A DNA stretch of 64,000 bases, from NCBI GenBank assembly GCA_004213515.1, contig SHAK01000007.1, forward strand, positions 21,159-85,158. Direction: 5' to 3'. This document shows, in pieces, positions 39,361-48,513 of this stretch. Within the stretch, counting starts at the first letter, position 1; the number at the start of each line of letters is the position of its first letter. The stretch comes from Limisphaerales bacterium (lineage in GTDB: Bacteria > Verrucomicrobiota > Verrucomicrobiia > Limisphaerales > UBA1096). The position numbers and the translations under genes were made by a program. The notes under the pieces are model-generated. The model did not search any database, was not told the DNA's origin, and worked only from the letters and a program-made list of their open reading frames with translations.

Positions 39361-40356
39361 ATGGCTGATTTTCCAAATGAAATTCGAATCAACCCAGCAG
39401 CACTTAATAAGATGATTATAGGTGGCATCGCTGTTGGACTGATCGCAATAGGGTTATACACTAGTTTTTTTAAAGTAGACCCAAGAGAACACGCAATAGT
39501 CTTAAGGTTCGGCAAATACACCGGCCAACCTATCACTGAACAAGGCCTACACTTCAAATTACCATTTGGAATAGACAGACACCAAATAGTCGAAGTCACA
39601 ACAATGCAAAAGGAAGAATTTGGTTTTTCTACTCAATCTGCAGGACAAAGAACTCGTTATGCGAGTCGGAATAGGAACCAATCAGAGACTTCACTTATTG
39701 TCACCGGCGATTTGAATATTGCCGATGTAGAATGGTCAACACAGTATGTTGTAAACAACGCTTATAACTATCTCTTTAAAGTTAGAAATGCGGATGAAAC
39801 ATTTCGAGCAATGAACGAAGCTGTAATGCGTGAAATTATTGGTGATCGAACGATCAACGAAGTCCTCACCTCCGGTCGAAGCGAAATCCAACAAGAAGTA
39901 AAAGACAAACTTCAAAGTTTAGCCAATCAATATGAATTGGGAATCAAACTGGAAGAAGTGATATTGCAAGATGTCAACCCTCCAGAATCTGTAAAAGCAT
40001 CTTGGAATGACGTTAATCAGGCTCAACAAGAACGTTCACAAAAAATTAATACTGCCCAAGCAGAATTTAATAAAGTCATACCCAAGGCGAAAGGTGATGC
40101 CGCACGAGTGATTGAAGAAGCCAAAGGGTATGCAGTCGAACGTGTCAATAATGCACAAGGTGATGCAGATTTATTTAAGCAGGTCTATTCTGCTTACAAA
40201 CTAGCACCAGAAGTTACACGCAAAAGAATTTATCTTGAAACCATTGGCAAAGTTTTTACTACCGGACCAGAAACAACCGGACCAAAAAAAATCATATTAG
40301 ACGAAGAGGCTAAAGGCCTACTTCCGCTACTAAATCTTAATACTGGAGGCAAATAA
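39361..40356 (+). CDS. hflK: FtsH protease regulator HflK (SPFH family)
   Basis: DPREHAIVLRFGKYTGQPITEQGLHFKLPFGID, TSGRSEIQQEVKDKLQ; followed by hflC. Confidence 0.92.
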   Translation: MADFPNEIRINPAALNKMIIGGIAVGLIAIGLYTSFFKVDPREHAIVLRFGKYTGQPITEQGLHFKLPFGIDRHQIVEVTTMQKEEFGFSTQSAGQRTRYASRNRNQSETSLIVTGDLNIADVEWSTQYVVNNAYNYLFKVRNADETFRAMNEAVMREIIGDRTINEVLTSGRSEIQQEVKDKLQSLANQYELGIKLEEVILQDVNPPESVKASWNDVNQAQQERSQKINTAQAEFNKVIPKAKGDAARVIEEAKGYAVERVNNAQGDADLFKQVYSAYKLAPEVTRKRIYLETIGKVFTTGPETTGPKKIILDEEAKGLLPLLNLNTGGK

Positions 40357-41345
40357 TGTTGAAGCAATTATCATCTATCATTTTCGGAATCGTTCTTTTC
40401 ATTCTTATCACAATAACGTTTTCATCGATTTATATTGTTGATGAAACCAAGCAAGTGTTTGTCACACAATTTGGAAAAATTGTACGAGGTCCTATCAACG
40501 GCCCTGAAAAAACTGGCGAAAACAATGAAGCTGGACTTTATTTCCGGATACCTTTCATTCAAGAAATTCATAAGTTTGAGAAACGCTATCTGGAATGGGA
40601 TGGCGACCCTAATCAAGTTACAACAAAAGATAAGTTATTCATATTTATTGATACCTATGCAAGATGGCGGATTGTCGATGCCAAACTATTTTTCGAAAAG
40701 GTTCAAAATGAATACGGAGCGCAGGGACGACTTGACGATATTCTTGACGGAGAAGCTCGTATTGTAGTTGCTGCTAATAATTTAGTAGAGGTCATTCGCT
40801 CTCGGCAACGAGAAGTTATTATTGAAGAGACTGAACTTCTTGATGACGAGTCCCAATTGAAACCATTTAAAGATGGAAGGTCTGCACTTGCTCAAAAAGT
40901 TTTGGATAATGCTGGCCCCAACCTAAAGAGTGAGTTTGGCATCGAACTGCTCGATTTTCGTTTTAAACGAATTAATTACTCTCAAGAAGTTCGCTCAAAG
41001 ATTTTTGACCGAATGATTTCAGAAAGAAGTCGTATCGCAAATAAATTTCGGTCAGAAGGCGACGGAGAAGCAGCAAAAATCTTGGGAGAACAGAAACGTG
41101 AGCTAAAAAAAATCACGTCAGAGGCATATTTACAACAACAGCAGATTCAAGGTAAAGCAGATGCTGATGCTGTAGAAATCTATGCCGAGGCATTCAATCA
41201 AAGTGACGAATCAAAGGAATTCTATGAATTCCTAAAAACGATGGAGACTTATGAAAATACCTTGTCGGAAAAAGATACGCTTATTCTTTCGACAGGATCT
41301 GATTTTTTCAGATTCATGAAAAATTCCGCTCCGGCAAACAAATGA
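40356..41345 (+). CDS. hflC: FtsH protease regulator HflC (SPFH family)
   Basis: VDETKQVFVTQFGKIV, FGIELLDFRFKRINYSQEVRSKIFDRMISERSRIANKFRSEGDGEAAKI. Confidence 0.94.
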   Translation: MLKQLSSIIFGIVLFILITITFSSIYIVDETKQVFVTQFGKIVRGPINGPEKTGENNEAGLYFRIPFIQEIHKFEKRYLEWDGDPNQVTTKDKLFIFIDTYARWRIVDAKLFFEKVQNEYGAQGRLDDILDGEARIVVAANNLVEVIRSRQREVIIEETELLDDESQLKPFKDGRSALAQKVLDNAGPNLKSEFGIELLDFRFKRINYSQEVRSKIFDRMISERSRIANKFRSEGDGEAAKILGEQKRELKKITSEAYLQQQQIQGKADADAVEIYAEAFNQSDESKEFYEFLKTMETYENTLSEKDTLILSTGSDFFRFMKNSAPANK

Positions 41346-41367
41346 TCCGATTGCTTGGATAAATGGT

Positions 41368-42819
41368 TTATCGAGTATAGGAACGAGTAGCATGCAATTT
41401 GTTTTGCATTAATTTAACAAGTGACTCGTTACCTTTGCGTCTTGCTAGGTTAATGTACTCTAGTGGATCCGTTTTATAGTCGTAAAGCTCTACACCATGT
41501 TTTCCATCATGACCCCACTCGGTATAACGATATCGGGAAGTACGAATTGTACGCCCCAACGGCTTTTGACCGACAGCCTTTTTTGAAAATTTTCCACGCG
41601 CACGAGTAACTGTGAATGCAGCTTCTCTTACACTTTTTGTTGTATCTTTTAAGATAGGCACAAGGCTTTTACCTTTTAAGTGGCTAGGCTTATCTAAACC
41701 ACATAGCTCGGCGAGGGTTGGATAAAGATCAATTAATTCTACCAGTGAAGTTGATTTTTTTCCTACAGTTCTTTCACCTGGAACCGATATAATCATTGGA
41801 ACACGAGCGCTTCCTTCAAATAGATCACTTTTTTGCCAAAGACCATGATGACCGAGATGATAGCCATGATCTGAAAAGAAAACTACGATAGTATTTTCTG
41901 TTAATTTTAATTTATCCAAAGCATCCATTAGCTTACCAACACAAGCATCCATTAGTGTAATAGATGCATAGTAAGCTTGAATAATCTCCTTTCTCTTGGA
42001 AAGAGAAAGCTCCCGCTGATGAGGCCGATCATGTAATGCTAATGATGGAATATCATTTCGGTCTCCAGCTTTTTCCATTAACGGTATAATCTTCTCGAGA
42101 GGATATAATTCAGCATAGTGAGCAGGCGCAACATAAGGAGTATGAGGTCGAAAAAATCCCATTGCTAAAAAAAATGGCTTACCAGTTTTATCTGGATGAT
42201 GCTCCTCCATTATTTGAATAGCATCAATCGCACCTTTGCCATCAGTGTGATCTTCATCTTTACTTTCCACAATACGCCAAGAGATGGTGCCACCGTACTT
42301 CCCCTTCATAAGTGTAGAGACCGGCTCCAGTTGAGTACGATCAATACCAATTGGATTAGCTACACGATTCCACGATTTCTCGTCGTCTTCACCTGAGGTA
42401 CCAATCTGCAAAGGAACTCCATAGTGATAAATCTTCCCTACCCGAGCAGCAAAATAACCGTTAGCAATAAAATGCTGAGAAAGAGTAGGCAGATCAGGGT
42501 GAAGCTCTCTAAAAACCCCAGCATTAGAAAGCACCCCTGTTTGCTCAGGATACAATCCTGTCATTAGCGATGAGCGGCTGGGGTTGCAAACTGGATACTG
42601 GCAGTAAGCTCGATCAAATTGAATACCTCGCTTGGCTAAACGATCAATATTTGGAGAATGCACTAGCGGATGACCATAGCATCCTAAATCATTATTTAAA
42701 TCATCCACTGCTATAAACAAAACGTTTGGCTGTTTTCCAGCAGTTGCTTTGTCATTTTCAAATATTAAAAGTATAATTATAAAAAACCAAATTCGCCAAA
42801 AAGACCTAAGAAAAATCAT
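41368..42819 (-). CDS. secreted sulfatase, iduronate-2-sulfatase-like
   Basis: PNVLFIAVDDLNNDLGCYGHPLVHSPNIDRLAKRG, CNPSRSSLMTG, VGKIYHYG, FFSDHGYHLGHHGLWQKSDLFE. Confidence 0.93.
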   Translation of the reverse strand: MIFLRSFWRIWFFIIILLIFENDKATAGKQPNVLFIAVDDLNNDLGCYGHPLVHSPNIDRLAKRGIQFDRAYCQYPVCNPSRSSLMTGLYPEQTGVLSNAGVFRELHPDLPTLSQHFIANGYFAARVGKIYHYGVPLQIGTSGEDDEKSWNRVANPIGIDRTQLEPVSTLMKGKYGGTISWRIVESKDEDHTDGKGAIDAIQIMEEHHPDKTGKPFFLAMGFFRPHTPYVAPAHYAELYPLEKIIPLMEKAGDRNDIPSLALHDRPHQRELSLSKRKEIIQAYYASITLMDACVGKLMDALDKLKLTENTIVVFFSDHGYHLGHHGLWQKSDLFEGSARVPMIISVPGERTVGKKSTSLVELIDLYPTLAELCGLDKPSHLKGKSLVPILKDTTKSVREAAFTVTRARGKFSKKAVGQKPLGRTIRTSRYRYTEWGHDGKHGVELYDYKTDPLEYINLARRKGNESLVKLMQNKLHATRSYTR

Positions 42820-42901
42820 AAAGAAAATCTAACAAAACCCTACAAATGAAGAAAGTTCTGCTTCTAACATATAAAATTATTTAAAAAATGAGTTGCCTTA
42901 C

Positions 42902-42949
42902 TAGAGTTACAGCTTATTTTCTCGGCTTGCGGCTTATAACTCTAAGCTG
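42902..42949 (+). promoter_or_regulatory. candidate bistable leader or operator element upstream of the desaturase
   Basis: TAGAGTTA(42902-42909)/TAACTCTA(42937-42944) and CAGCTTA(42910-42916)/TAAGCTG(42943-42949), order A-B-A'-B'. Confidence 0.35.
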
Positions 42950-42964
42950 CCAAACTACAAGGAC

Positions 42965-44128
42965 ATGAATTCCGCCCATTTTCTGCGTAACGTCAGATGG
43001 ACGAACTCCGCTTTTTTAATTGGCACACTGTTAACCTCATTCATCGGTCTCCCTATTTTTATTTATCATTATGGGGGACAGATCAATTGGTGGTTACATG
43101 GCAGTGTGTTCGTTGCAATGTTCATCGCATCAGGATTAAGCATAACACTCGGCTATCATAGACTCTTTTCACATCTGTCTTTCAAAGCAAGTTGGCCTGT
43201 TCGATTACTGACTCTAATTTTTGGAGCTACGGCAATGGAAAATTCAGCATTAGAATGGTGTTCTGACCATCGACGTCACCATAAACACACCGATGATGAT
43301 GAAGATCCATACAACATTCAGAGGGGTTTCTTTTTTGCACATATGGGCTGGATAATGATGCGACCCATTGGAGGTGAATCACCTTTAACAAACGTCAATG
43401 ATCTTAAAAGAGACCCTTTAGTTCGTTTCCAACACAAGTGGTGGGCAGCCATAGGTATACTCGTGGGCTTTGGGCTTCCAGCATTAATAGGCTATCTTGT
43501 CGAAGGTGGCATAGGTGCTGCATCCGGACTATTAATTGGAGGTGTTACTCGACTTGTTGCTGTGCATCATATGACTTTTTTCATTAACAGCCTTTGCCAC
43601 ACTCTCGGTCATCAACCTTACTCAGACCGCTGCTCTGCAAAAGACAGCTGGATTATGGCACTCTTCACATTTGGAGAAGGGTATCATAATTTCCACCACG
43701 AATTTCAACACGACTATCGTAATGGCGTGAAATTTTGGCAATTTGATCCAACAAAATGGACAATTCATATTTTGGAGAAAATCGGCATGGCGTCAAAATT
43801 ACGTCGAGTGGCCGACGAGACCATTTTGATGGCAGAAATTTATCAAAAACAACGTACGGTTGCTGAACGCCTTGAAAAACAAGAACAGAATATCTGCGAA
43901 AAAACTCAAAAACTTTTTACTGACGCTCAAGAACAACTAAATAAAGCTCATGAAGCTTGGGAGGAAGCTACTAAAGAACATATGAAAGCAGTTCGGCAAA
44001 AACTTGAATCCACCCGTGAACAATTAACTGAATTACAGCAAAAAGTAGAAAAAACTGTAGAAGAACTCCGAGAAGCCATGAATATATGGCATACAGCTCA
44101 TAGGGGCTTAATACTCAAGCTTGGCTAA
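42965..44128 (+). CDS. acyl-CoA/fatty-acid desaturase (stearoyl-CoA delta-9 type) with C-terminal coiled-coil extension
   Basis: Histidine boxes HRLFSH, DHRRHHKHTD, EGYHNFHHEF; ~100-residue charged helical tail. Confidence 0.93.
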   Translation: MNSAHFLRNVRWTNSAFLIGTLLTSFIGLPIFIYHYGGQINWWLHGSVFVAMFIASGLSITLGYHRLFSHLSFKASWPVRLLTLIFGATAMENSALEWCSDHRRHHKHTDDDEDPYNIQRGFFFAHMGWIMMRPIGGESPLTNVNDLKRDPLVRFQHKWWAAIGILVGFGLPALIGYLVEGGIGAASGLLIGGVTRLVAVHHMTFFINSLCHTLGHQPYSDRCSAKDSWIMALFTFGEGYHNFHHEFQHDYRNGVKFWQFDPTKWTIHILEKIGMASKLRRVADETILMAEIYQKQRTVAERLEKQEQNICEKTQKLFTDAQEQLNKAHEAWEEATKEHMKAVRQKLESTREQLTELQQKVEKTVEELREAMNIWHTAHRGLILKLG

Positions 44129-44156
44129 TATAAGGCTTTAATTAGCTCTAATCTAC

Positions 44157-44192
44157 ACCTCGTTTTCTAAATTAAAACGGGGTTTATTTTTT
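44157..44192 (+). terminator. rho-independent terminator downstream of the desaturase
   Basis: ACCTCGTTTT-CTAAATT-AAAACGGGGT then TTATTTTTTG. Confidence 0.8.
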
Positions 44193-44352
44193 GTTTATTT
44201 TTAAAAAGCAATATCTAGTTTGCCTCTACTCAAATCTTCATTCAGCATTTGGGTATATATTTAAAATGAAAATTACATCCATTATGTCTTATCAAAGCCA
44301 CAGTCGTATTTTCAAAACTCTTAAGAAATAAATAGAATAGTATTTATACATT

Positions 44353-45522
44353 ATGATCCACCTCGATCATCTAATTACAACCAAACCTCTTCAAGAGGTG
44401 ATTGAGGTAATGCAACCGTGGTTGAAAGACCATTTTGGGTCAGCCAGTTCAGTTAATCAGTCAGGGATAGAAGCACGTGATGCTATTGATGAAGCTCGCT
44501 CAAGCTTAGCAGAGCTCGTTGCTGCCTCGAATGCAGAAGAGATTATTTTCACCTCCAGCGGCACCGAGTCTATCAACCACGCTATCAAAGGTGTTGCATT
44601 AGCAAACAAACGATTTGGTAATCATATTGTCACAACTAATATCGAACACCCTGCCGTAATGGCGTCAATTGCTTGGCTCGAAAAACAAGGGTTTGAGAGC
44701 AGTAAAATCAAGGTAGATAAACAAGGTAGATTCGACCCAAACAAACTGGCACAATCAATAACAGATAAGACTGTACTAGTTTCCTTACACCAAGCAAATC
44801 ATGATCTAGGCGTTATACAACCTATCGCCGAAGCCGCTAAAATCACTGAGCAAAAAGGAATCCCTCTTTTTGTTGATGCCACGTTGAGTGGAGGTTGGCT
44901 ACCAATAGACGTTCAGCAACTTGGTATAGATTTGCTTGCCCTTTCACCCCATAGATTCTATGGACCAAAAGGTGTTGGTGTTCTATATAAAAATAGACGC
45001 ATACCTGTAGAGCCATTGATCCACGGAGGCTTACAAGAAAACGAATTAAGAGCTGGGACTGAAAATATTGCAGCTATTGTTGGTGCAGGTGTTGCCGCAA
45101 TCACTGCAATCGACGAATTCGATCAACGATTCAATCATACAACCAAATTACAAAAACAATTACTAAGTGGAGTTAGACAAACAATTAAAGGGGTGCACCT
45201 TAATGGCCCAGAGCCAGGCCTCGAACGTCTTCCACATCATCTAAGTATAAGTTCAGAAGGCGTGGAAGGTGAAGGCCAAGCTTTGGCAATGGATCTTCGG
45301 GGAATAGCTATTCATGCAGGCTCAGCCTGCACCATAAAGTCCATGCAAATCCCACCCTCACTAAAAGCCATAGGACTTAATGCAGATCTGGCCCGTGGAA
45401 CAACACTCTGGGGAATAGGAACTAATACTACCAATGCTCAAATTTTGGAGGGAATTGAGGTTTTTTCTAAAGTTACCAATCAACTAAGGTCAGTCTCACC
45501 GATCAATAATTTATTGAAATAA
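44353..45522 (+). CDS. NifS/IscS-like class V aminotransferase fold protein, PLP-lysine position is Arg
   Basis: FTSSGTESINHAIKG, IEHPAVMASIAWLEKQGFE, FVDATLSGGWLPID, LSPHRFYGPKGVGVLY, RAGTENIAAIVGAG, HAGSACTIKSM. Confidence 0.88.
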   Translation: MIHLDHLITTKPLQEVIEVMQPWLKDHFGSASSVNQSGIEARDAIDEARSSLAELVAASNAEEIIFTSSGTESINHAIKGVALANKRFGNHIVTTNIEHPAVMASIAWLEKQGFESSKIKVDKQGRFDPNKLAQSITDKTVLVSLHQANHDLGVIQPIAEAAKITEQKGIPLFVDATLSGGWLPIDVQQLGIDLLALSPHRFYGPKGVGVLYKNRRIPVEPLIHGGLQENELRAGTENIAAIVGAGVAAITAIDEFDQRFNHTTKLQKQLLSGVRQTIKGVHLNGPEPGLERLPHHLSISSEGVEGEGQALAMDLRGIAIHAGSACTIKSMQIPPSLKAIGLNADLARGTTLWGIGTNTTNAQILEGIEVFSKVTNQLRSVSPINNLLK

Positions 45523-45584
45523 TAGTCAATGACGCTTGAATCACTCTGTTGAGTTCGTTAAGAAAAGCGCGCTGTTTTTTTGCT

Positions 45585-45815
45585 ATGGCTGACATTGACA
45601 ACAAATACGAGGATAACGCTAAGGGTAAGTTTTACGTAGATGAAGAGTGCATCGATTGCGATTTATGCCGTGAAACTGCTCCTAATTGCTTCACCCGGAA
45701 TGATGATGGTGGCTATTCATTTGTTACTAGTCAACCGGACAATGATGAGGACGAAGAACTATGCCGCGAAGCAATGGAAGGGTGCCCTGTTGAAGCTATT
45801 GGCGATGACGGGTAA
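45585..45815 (+). CDS. small acidic [4Fe-4S] ferredoxin
   Basis: ECIDCDLCRETAPNCF ... GCPVEAI (CxxCxxC...CP); ATG 45585 preferred over listed 45549. Confidence 0.9.
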   Translation: MADIDNKYEDNAKGKFYVDEECIDCDLCRETAPNCFTRNDDGGYSFVTSQPDNDEDEELCREAMEGCPVEAIGDDG

Positions 45816-45826
45816 TAGTTAGTGGT

Positions 45827-47098
45827 TCATTTATCTTGGAACAATCTTCTTCTTATAAGTTCCAAAGCCTGATTTACTGTAGCTTGCTTAAATGTACCTC
45901 GATCATAGGGGTGAAATTTCCTAATGGCTATTGGCTTACGGCCAATAGAAGACAAACCTAACCAGACGGTACCCACTGGTTTGTCCTCAGTTCCACCTTC
46001 AGGCCCAGCAATACCTGTAATAGAAAGAGCATGATCTGCTTCGCTCTTCAGTCTCGCACCTTCAGCCATCTCTATTGAGACTTCCTTACTTACAGCACCA
46101 TATTTTCCAAGTGTTCCACTTTCCACGCCAAGTACTTTCTCCTTAAGCTTATTACTGTAGGTAAGGAAACCTCCAAGAAATACTTTTGAAGCTCCCGGAA
46201 TACTAGTGATGTGGTGCCCTAGAAAACCACCTGTACAAGATTCAGCAACAGCTATTGTCTGAGCTTTAGCAATAAGTCTGTCGACTACCGATTTCTCAAT
46301 AGAATCGTCATCCGTGCCATAAATGTATTTTCCAATTTCGCTTCTGATCAGAGATTCAGCTTTAGCAATTTTCTGCAGTATTTCTGGACCATAACCGCAC
46401 AATCTAATATCGACTTGTCCAGTCCTCGCACAAAATCCAAGATCAAGTCCTTGTTCCATTAATGGACGAAGATTTTCCAGCAAAAGATCTTCCACCATAG
46501 ATTCGCCAATTCCCGTGCTTCGTAATGTACGACAGTGAAATTCTTCTTTAAGAGGAAATTGCTGCTGAATGAATGGAAGTAAATATGTCTCAACCATTGG
46601 CCTTAACTCACGCGGAGGGCCCGGTAACATTACCAACCAAGGTTGTGAATTTCCAATATTCGATCTCTCTGAAGGAATAGACATAGCCAATCCAGGAGCT
46701 GTACCATATTTATTTTGAAATACTAATGCACCCTCAGGTACAAGAGCCTGAACAAGCACTGATTCTGGCATTGGGCGCTTTCGTTGAGCAAAAAAACTGG
46801 TTATATGCTCTACGATCGCCTCATTTTTTTGAAGTGGTTTATTAAATTGAGCTGAGATTTTCTCACGAGTTATATCATCTGAAGTCGGCCCCAAACCACC
46901 TGTTGTGATCACAAGGTCGGCTCTCCCAAGCGCTTTCTGCACTGCATCACAAATAGACTCAGCAGTATCAGGCACAGTTACTTGGCTCGATAGTATATAA
47001 CCAGCGTCTGCAAGCTTTTTCCCAATCCATTGCTGGTGCGTATTAAGCACGCGACCAAGCAACAATTCCGAGCCAGTATTAATAAGTTCTATCTGCAT
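45827..47098 (-). CDS. cinA: CinA family protein (competence/damage-inducible, NMN amidohydrolase type)
   Basis: From ATG 47098: MQIELINTGSELLLGRVLNTHQQWIGKKLADAGY, TTGGLGPTSDDITRE, MLPGPPRELRPM, AESCTGGFLGHHITSIPGAS. Confidence 0.95.
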   Translation of the reverse strand: MQIELINTGSELLLGRVLNTHQQWIGKKLADAGYILSSQVTVPDTAESICDAVQKALGRADLVITTGGLGPTSDDITREKISAQFNKPLQKNEAIVEHITSFFAQRKRPMPESVLVQALVPEGALVFQNKYGTAPGLAMSIPSERSNIGNSQPWLVMLPGPPRELRPMVETYLLPFIQQQFPLKEEFHCRTLRSTGIGESMVEDLLLENLRPLMEQGLDLGFCARTGQVDIRLCGYGPEILQKIAKAESLIRSEIGKYIYGTDDDSIEKSVVDRLIAKAQTIAVAESCTGGFLGHHITSIPGASKVFLGGFLTYSNKLKEKVLGVESGTLGKYGAVSKEVSIEMAEGARLKSEADHALSITGIAGPEGGTEDKPVGTVWLGLSSIGRKPIAIRKFHPYDRGTFKQATVNQALELIRRRLFQDK

Positions 47099-47118
47099 TT
47101 TCCAACAAACAAATATCA

Positions 47119-47568
47119 GTGCAAGTGGGCAATAGAGCAAGCTTGAGCAAGCAGAATGATGACCCTAATTATTTAATTCGCCACGATCGTTTCATGGAAC
47201 ATTCCAAAGGATTCCTTGCCGTAGTCGAAGCAGCACGAAACAGTGTAAATGAGATTACAACTGAACAGGCTCATGAACGTTTAGCTAACAATTCTAATAC
47301 GATTCTGATTGATGTACGTGAAGACAGCGAATGGGAAAATGGCCATGTAAAGCAGGCAATTCACCTAAGTAAAGGCATCTTAGAGAGGGATATAGAATCT
47401 GTAATACCAGAGAAGAATTTAGAAATTATCATGTATTGCGGTGGCGGGTATCGTTCGATTCTTACTGCAGAAATATCACAAAGAATGGGATATACAAATG
47501 TGCACTCGCTAATTGGAGGTTATAAGGCAATCAAGGCTGCCAATTGGAAATTAGAAGTCAAACTTTAG
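47119..47568 (+). CDS. rhodanese-like domain protein (true start possibly ATG 47191)
   Basis: TILIDVREDSEWENGHVKQAIHLSKGILE; EIIMYCGGGYRSILTAE active-site-like Cys. Confidence 0.9.
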   Translation: MQVGNRASLSKQNDDPNYLIRHDRFMEHSKGFLAVVEAARNSVNEITTEQAHERLANNSNTILIDVREDSEWENGHVKQAIHLSKGILERDIESVIPEKNLEIIMYCGGGYRSILTAEISQRMGYTNVHSLIGGYKAIKAANWKLEVKL

Positions 47569-47580
47569 ACCAAATAGAAT

Positions 47581-48498
47581 TTACTTCATACGATTGAAGG
47601 TGGACTGAAGCACCTCCCAGTCTTTCTTGCCTTCAAACTTAGCTTTAGCTGCATCTGAGACTCCAGCTTCTAAAGTATTCTTGGTAGGCCGCTGAACTTG
47701 GTAAAATATACCAAATTTCCCAGGAAAGTCTTCGCCAGCAAGCTCGTAAGCTGCCGCCTCATCAGTTACATCATGATCTTCTGGAACAAGTTCAAAAGCA
47801 CCGCCTTTACGAGGATTAGAGGCATCAAAAGCACCTTTAAAAAACTCTGTGCATTCGCTCAAACACTCTATAAACCCAAAACCATCGTGGTCCATAGCCA
47901 CATCCATTATCTCAAGAAGATGCTTTGGGTTAGTGTGAGTTGTTCTAGCTACGAAAGAAGCGCCAGCTGCAATTGCGAGTTTCATAGGATTAATTGGCTG
48001 ATCTAAAGCACCCCAATTATCAGTCTTGCTCTTAAAGCCAATAGGAGAAGTCGGTGAAGTTTGTTTTTTAGTAAGGCCATAAACAAAATTGTCCATCACA
48101 ACATAAGTCATTTTGATATTCTTACGAGCTGTGTGTGCAAAATGGTTTCCTCCTATAGAGAAAGCATCGCCATCTCCTCCAAATGCAAATACATGCAAAT
48201 CAGGGCGAGAAAGAGAAACCCCACTAGCAAAAGATAAAGCACGCCCATGAATATAGTGAGCTCCGTGAGCTTGAACAAAATAGGGAAAGCGACTTGAACA
48301 CCCAATGCCAGCTACAGTCGTTACCTTTTCATGATAAATATTACGTTTTAAAATGAGCTTATAATAAATTGCGAGTATAGAAAAATCTCCACAGCCAGGG
48401 CACCAAGTTGGATGATCTGCAGTTATCTCCTTTTTAGTTAATGGTTGACGCTCTTCAGCATCTTGTGTGGGTTGTTCTAATGTAACAGAATCACTCAT
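47581..48498 (-). CDS. korB: 2-oxoacid:ferredoxin oxidoreductase subunit beta
   Basis: HPTWCPGCGDFSILAIYYK, GIGCSSRFPYF, HGRALSFASGVSLSRPDLHVFAFGGDGDAFSIGGNH. Confidence 0.94.
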   Translation of the reverse strand: MSDSVTLEQPTQDAEERQPLTKKEITADHPTWCPGCGDFSILAIYYKLILKRNIYHEKVTTVAGIGCSSRFPYFVQAHGAHYIHGRALSFASGVSLSRPDLHVFAFGGDGDAFSIGGNHFAHTARKNIKMTYVVMDNFVYGLTKKQTSPTSPIGFKSKTDNWGALDQPINPMKLAIAAGASFVARTTHTNPKHLLEIMDVAMDHDGFGFIECLSECTEFFKGAFDASNPRKGGAFELVPEDHDVTDEAAAYELAGEDFPGKFGIFYQVQRPTKNTLEAGVSDAAKAKFEGKKDWEVLQSTFNRMK

Positions 48499-48513
48499 CT
48501 TGTTTATTAAAAA

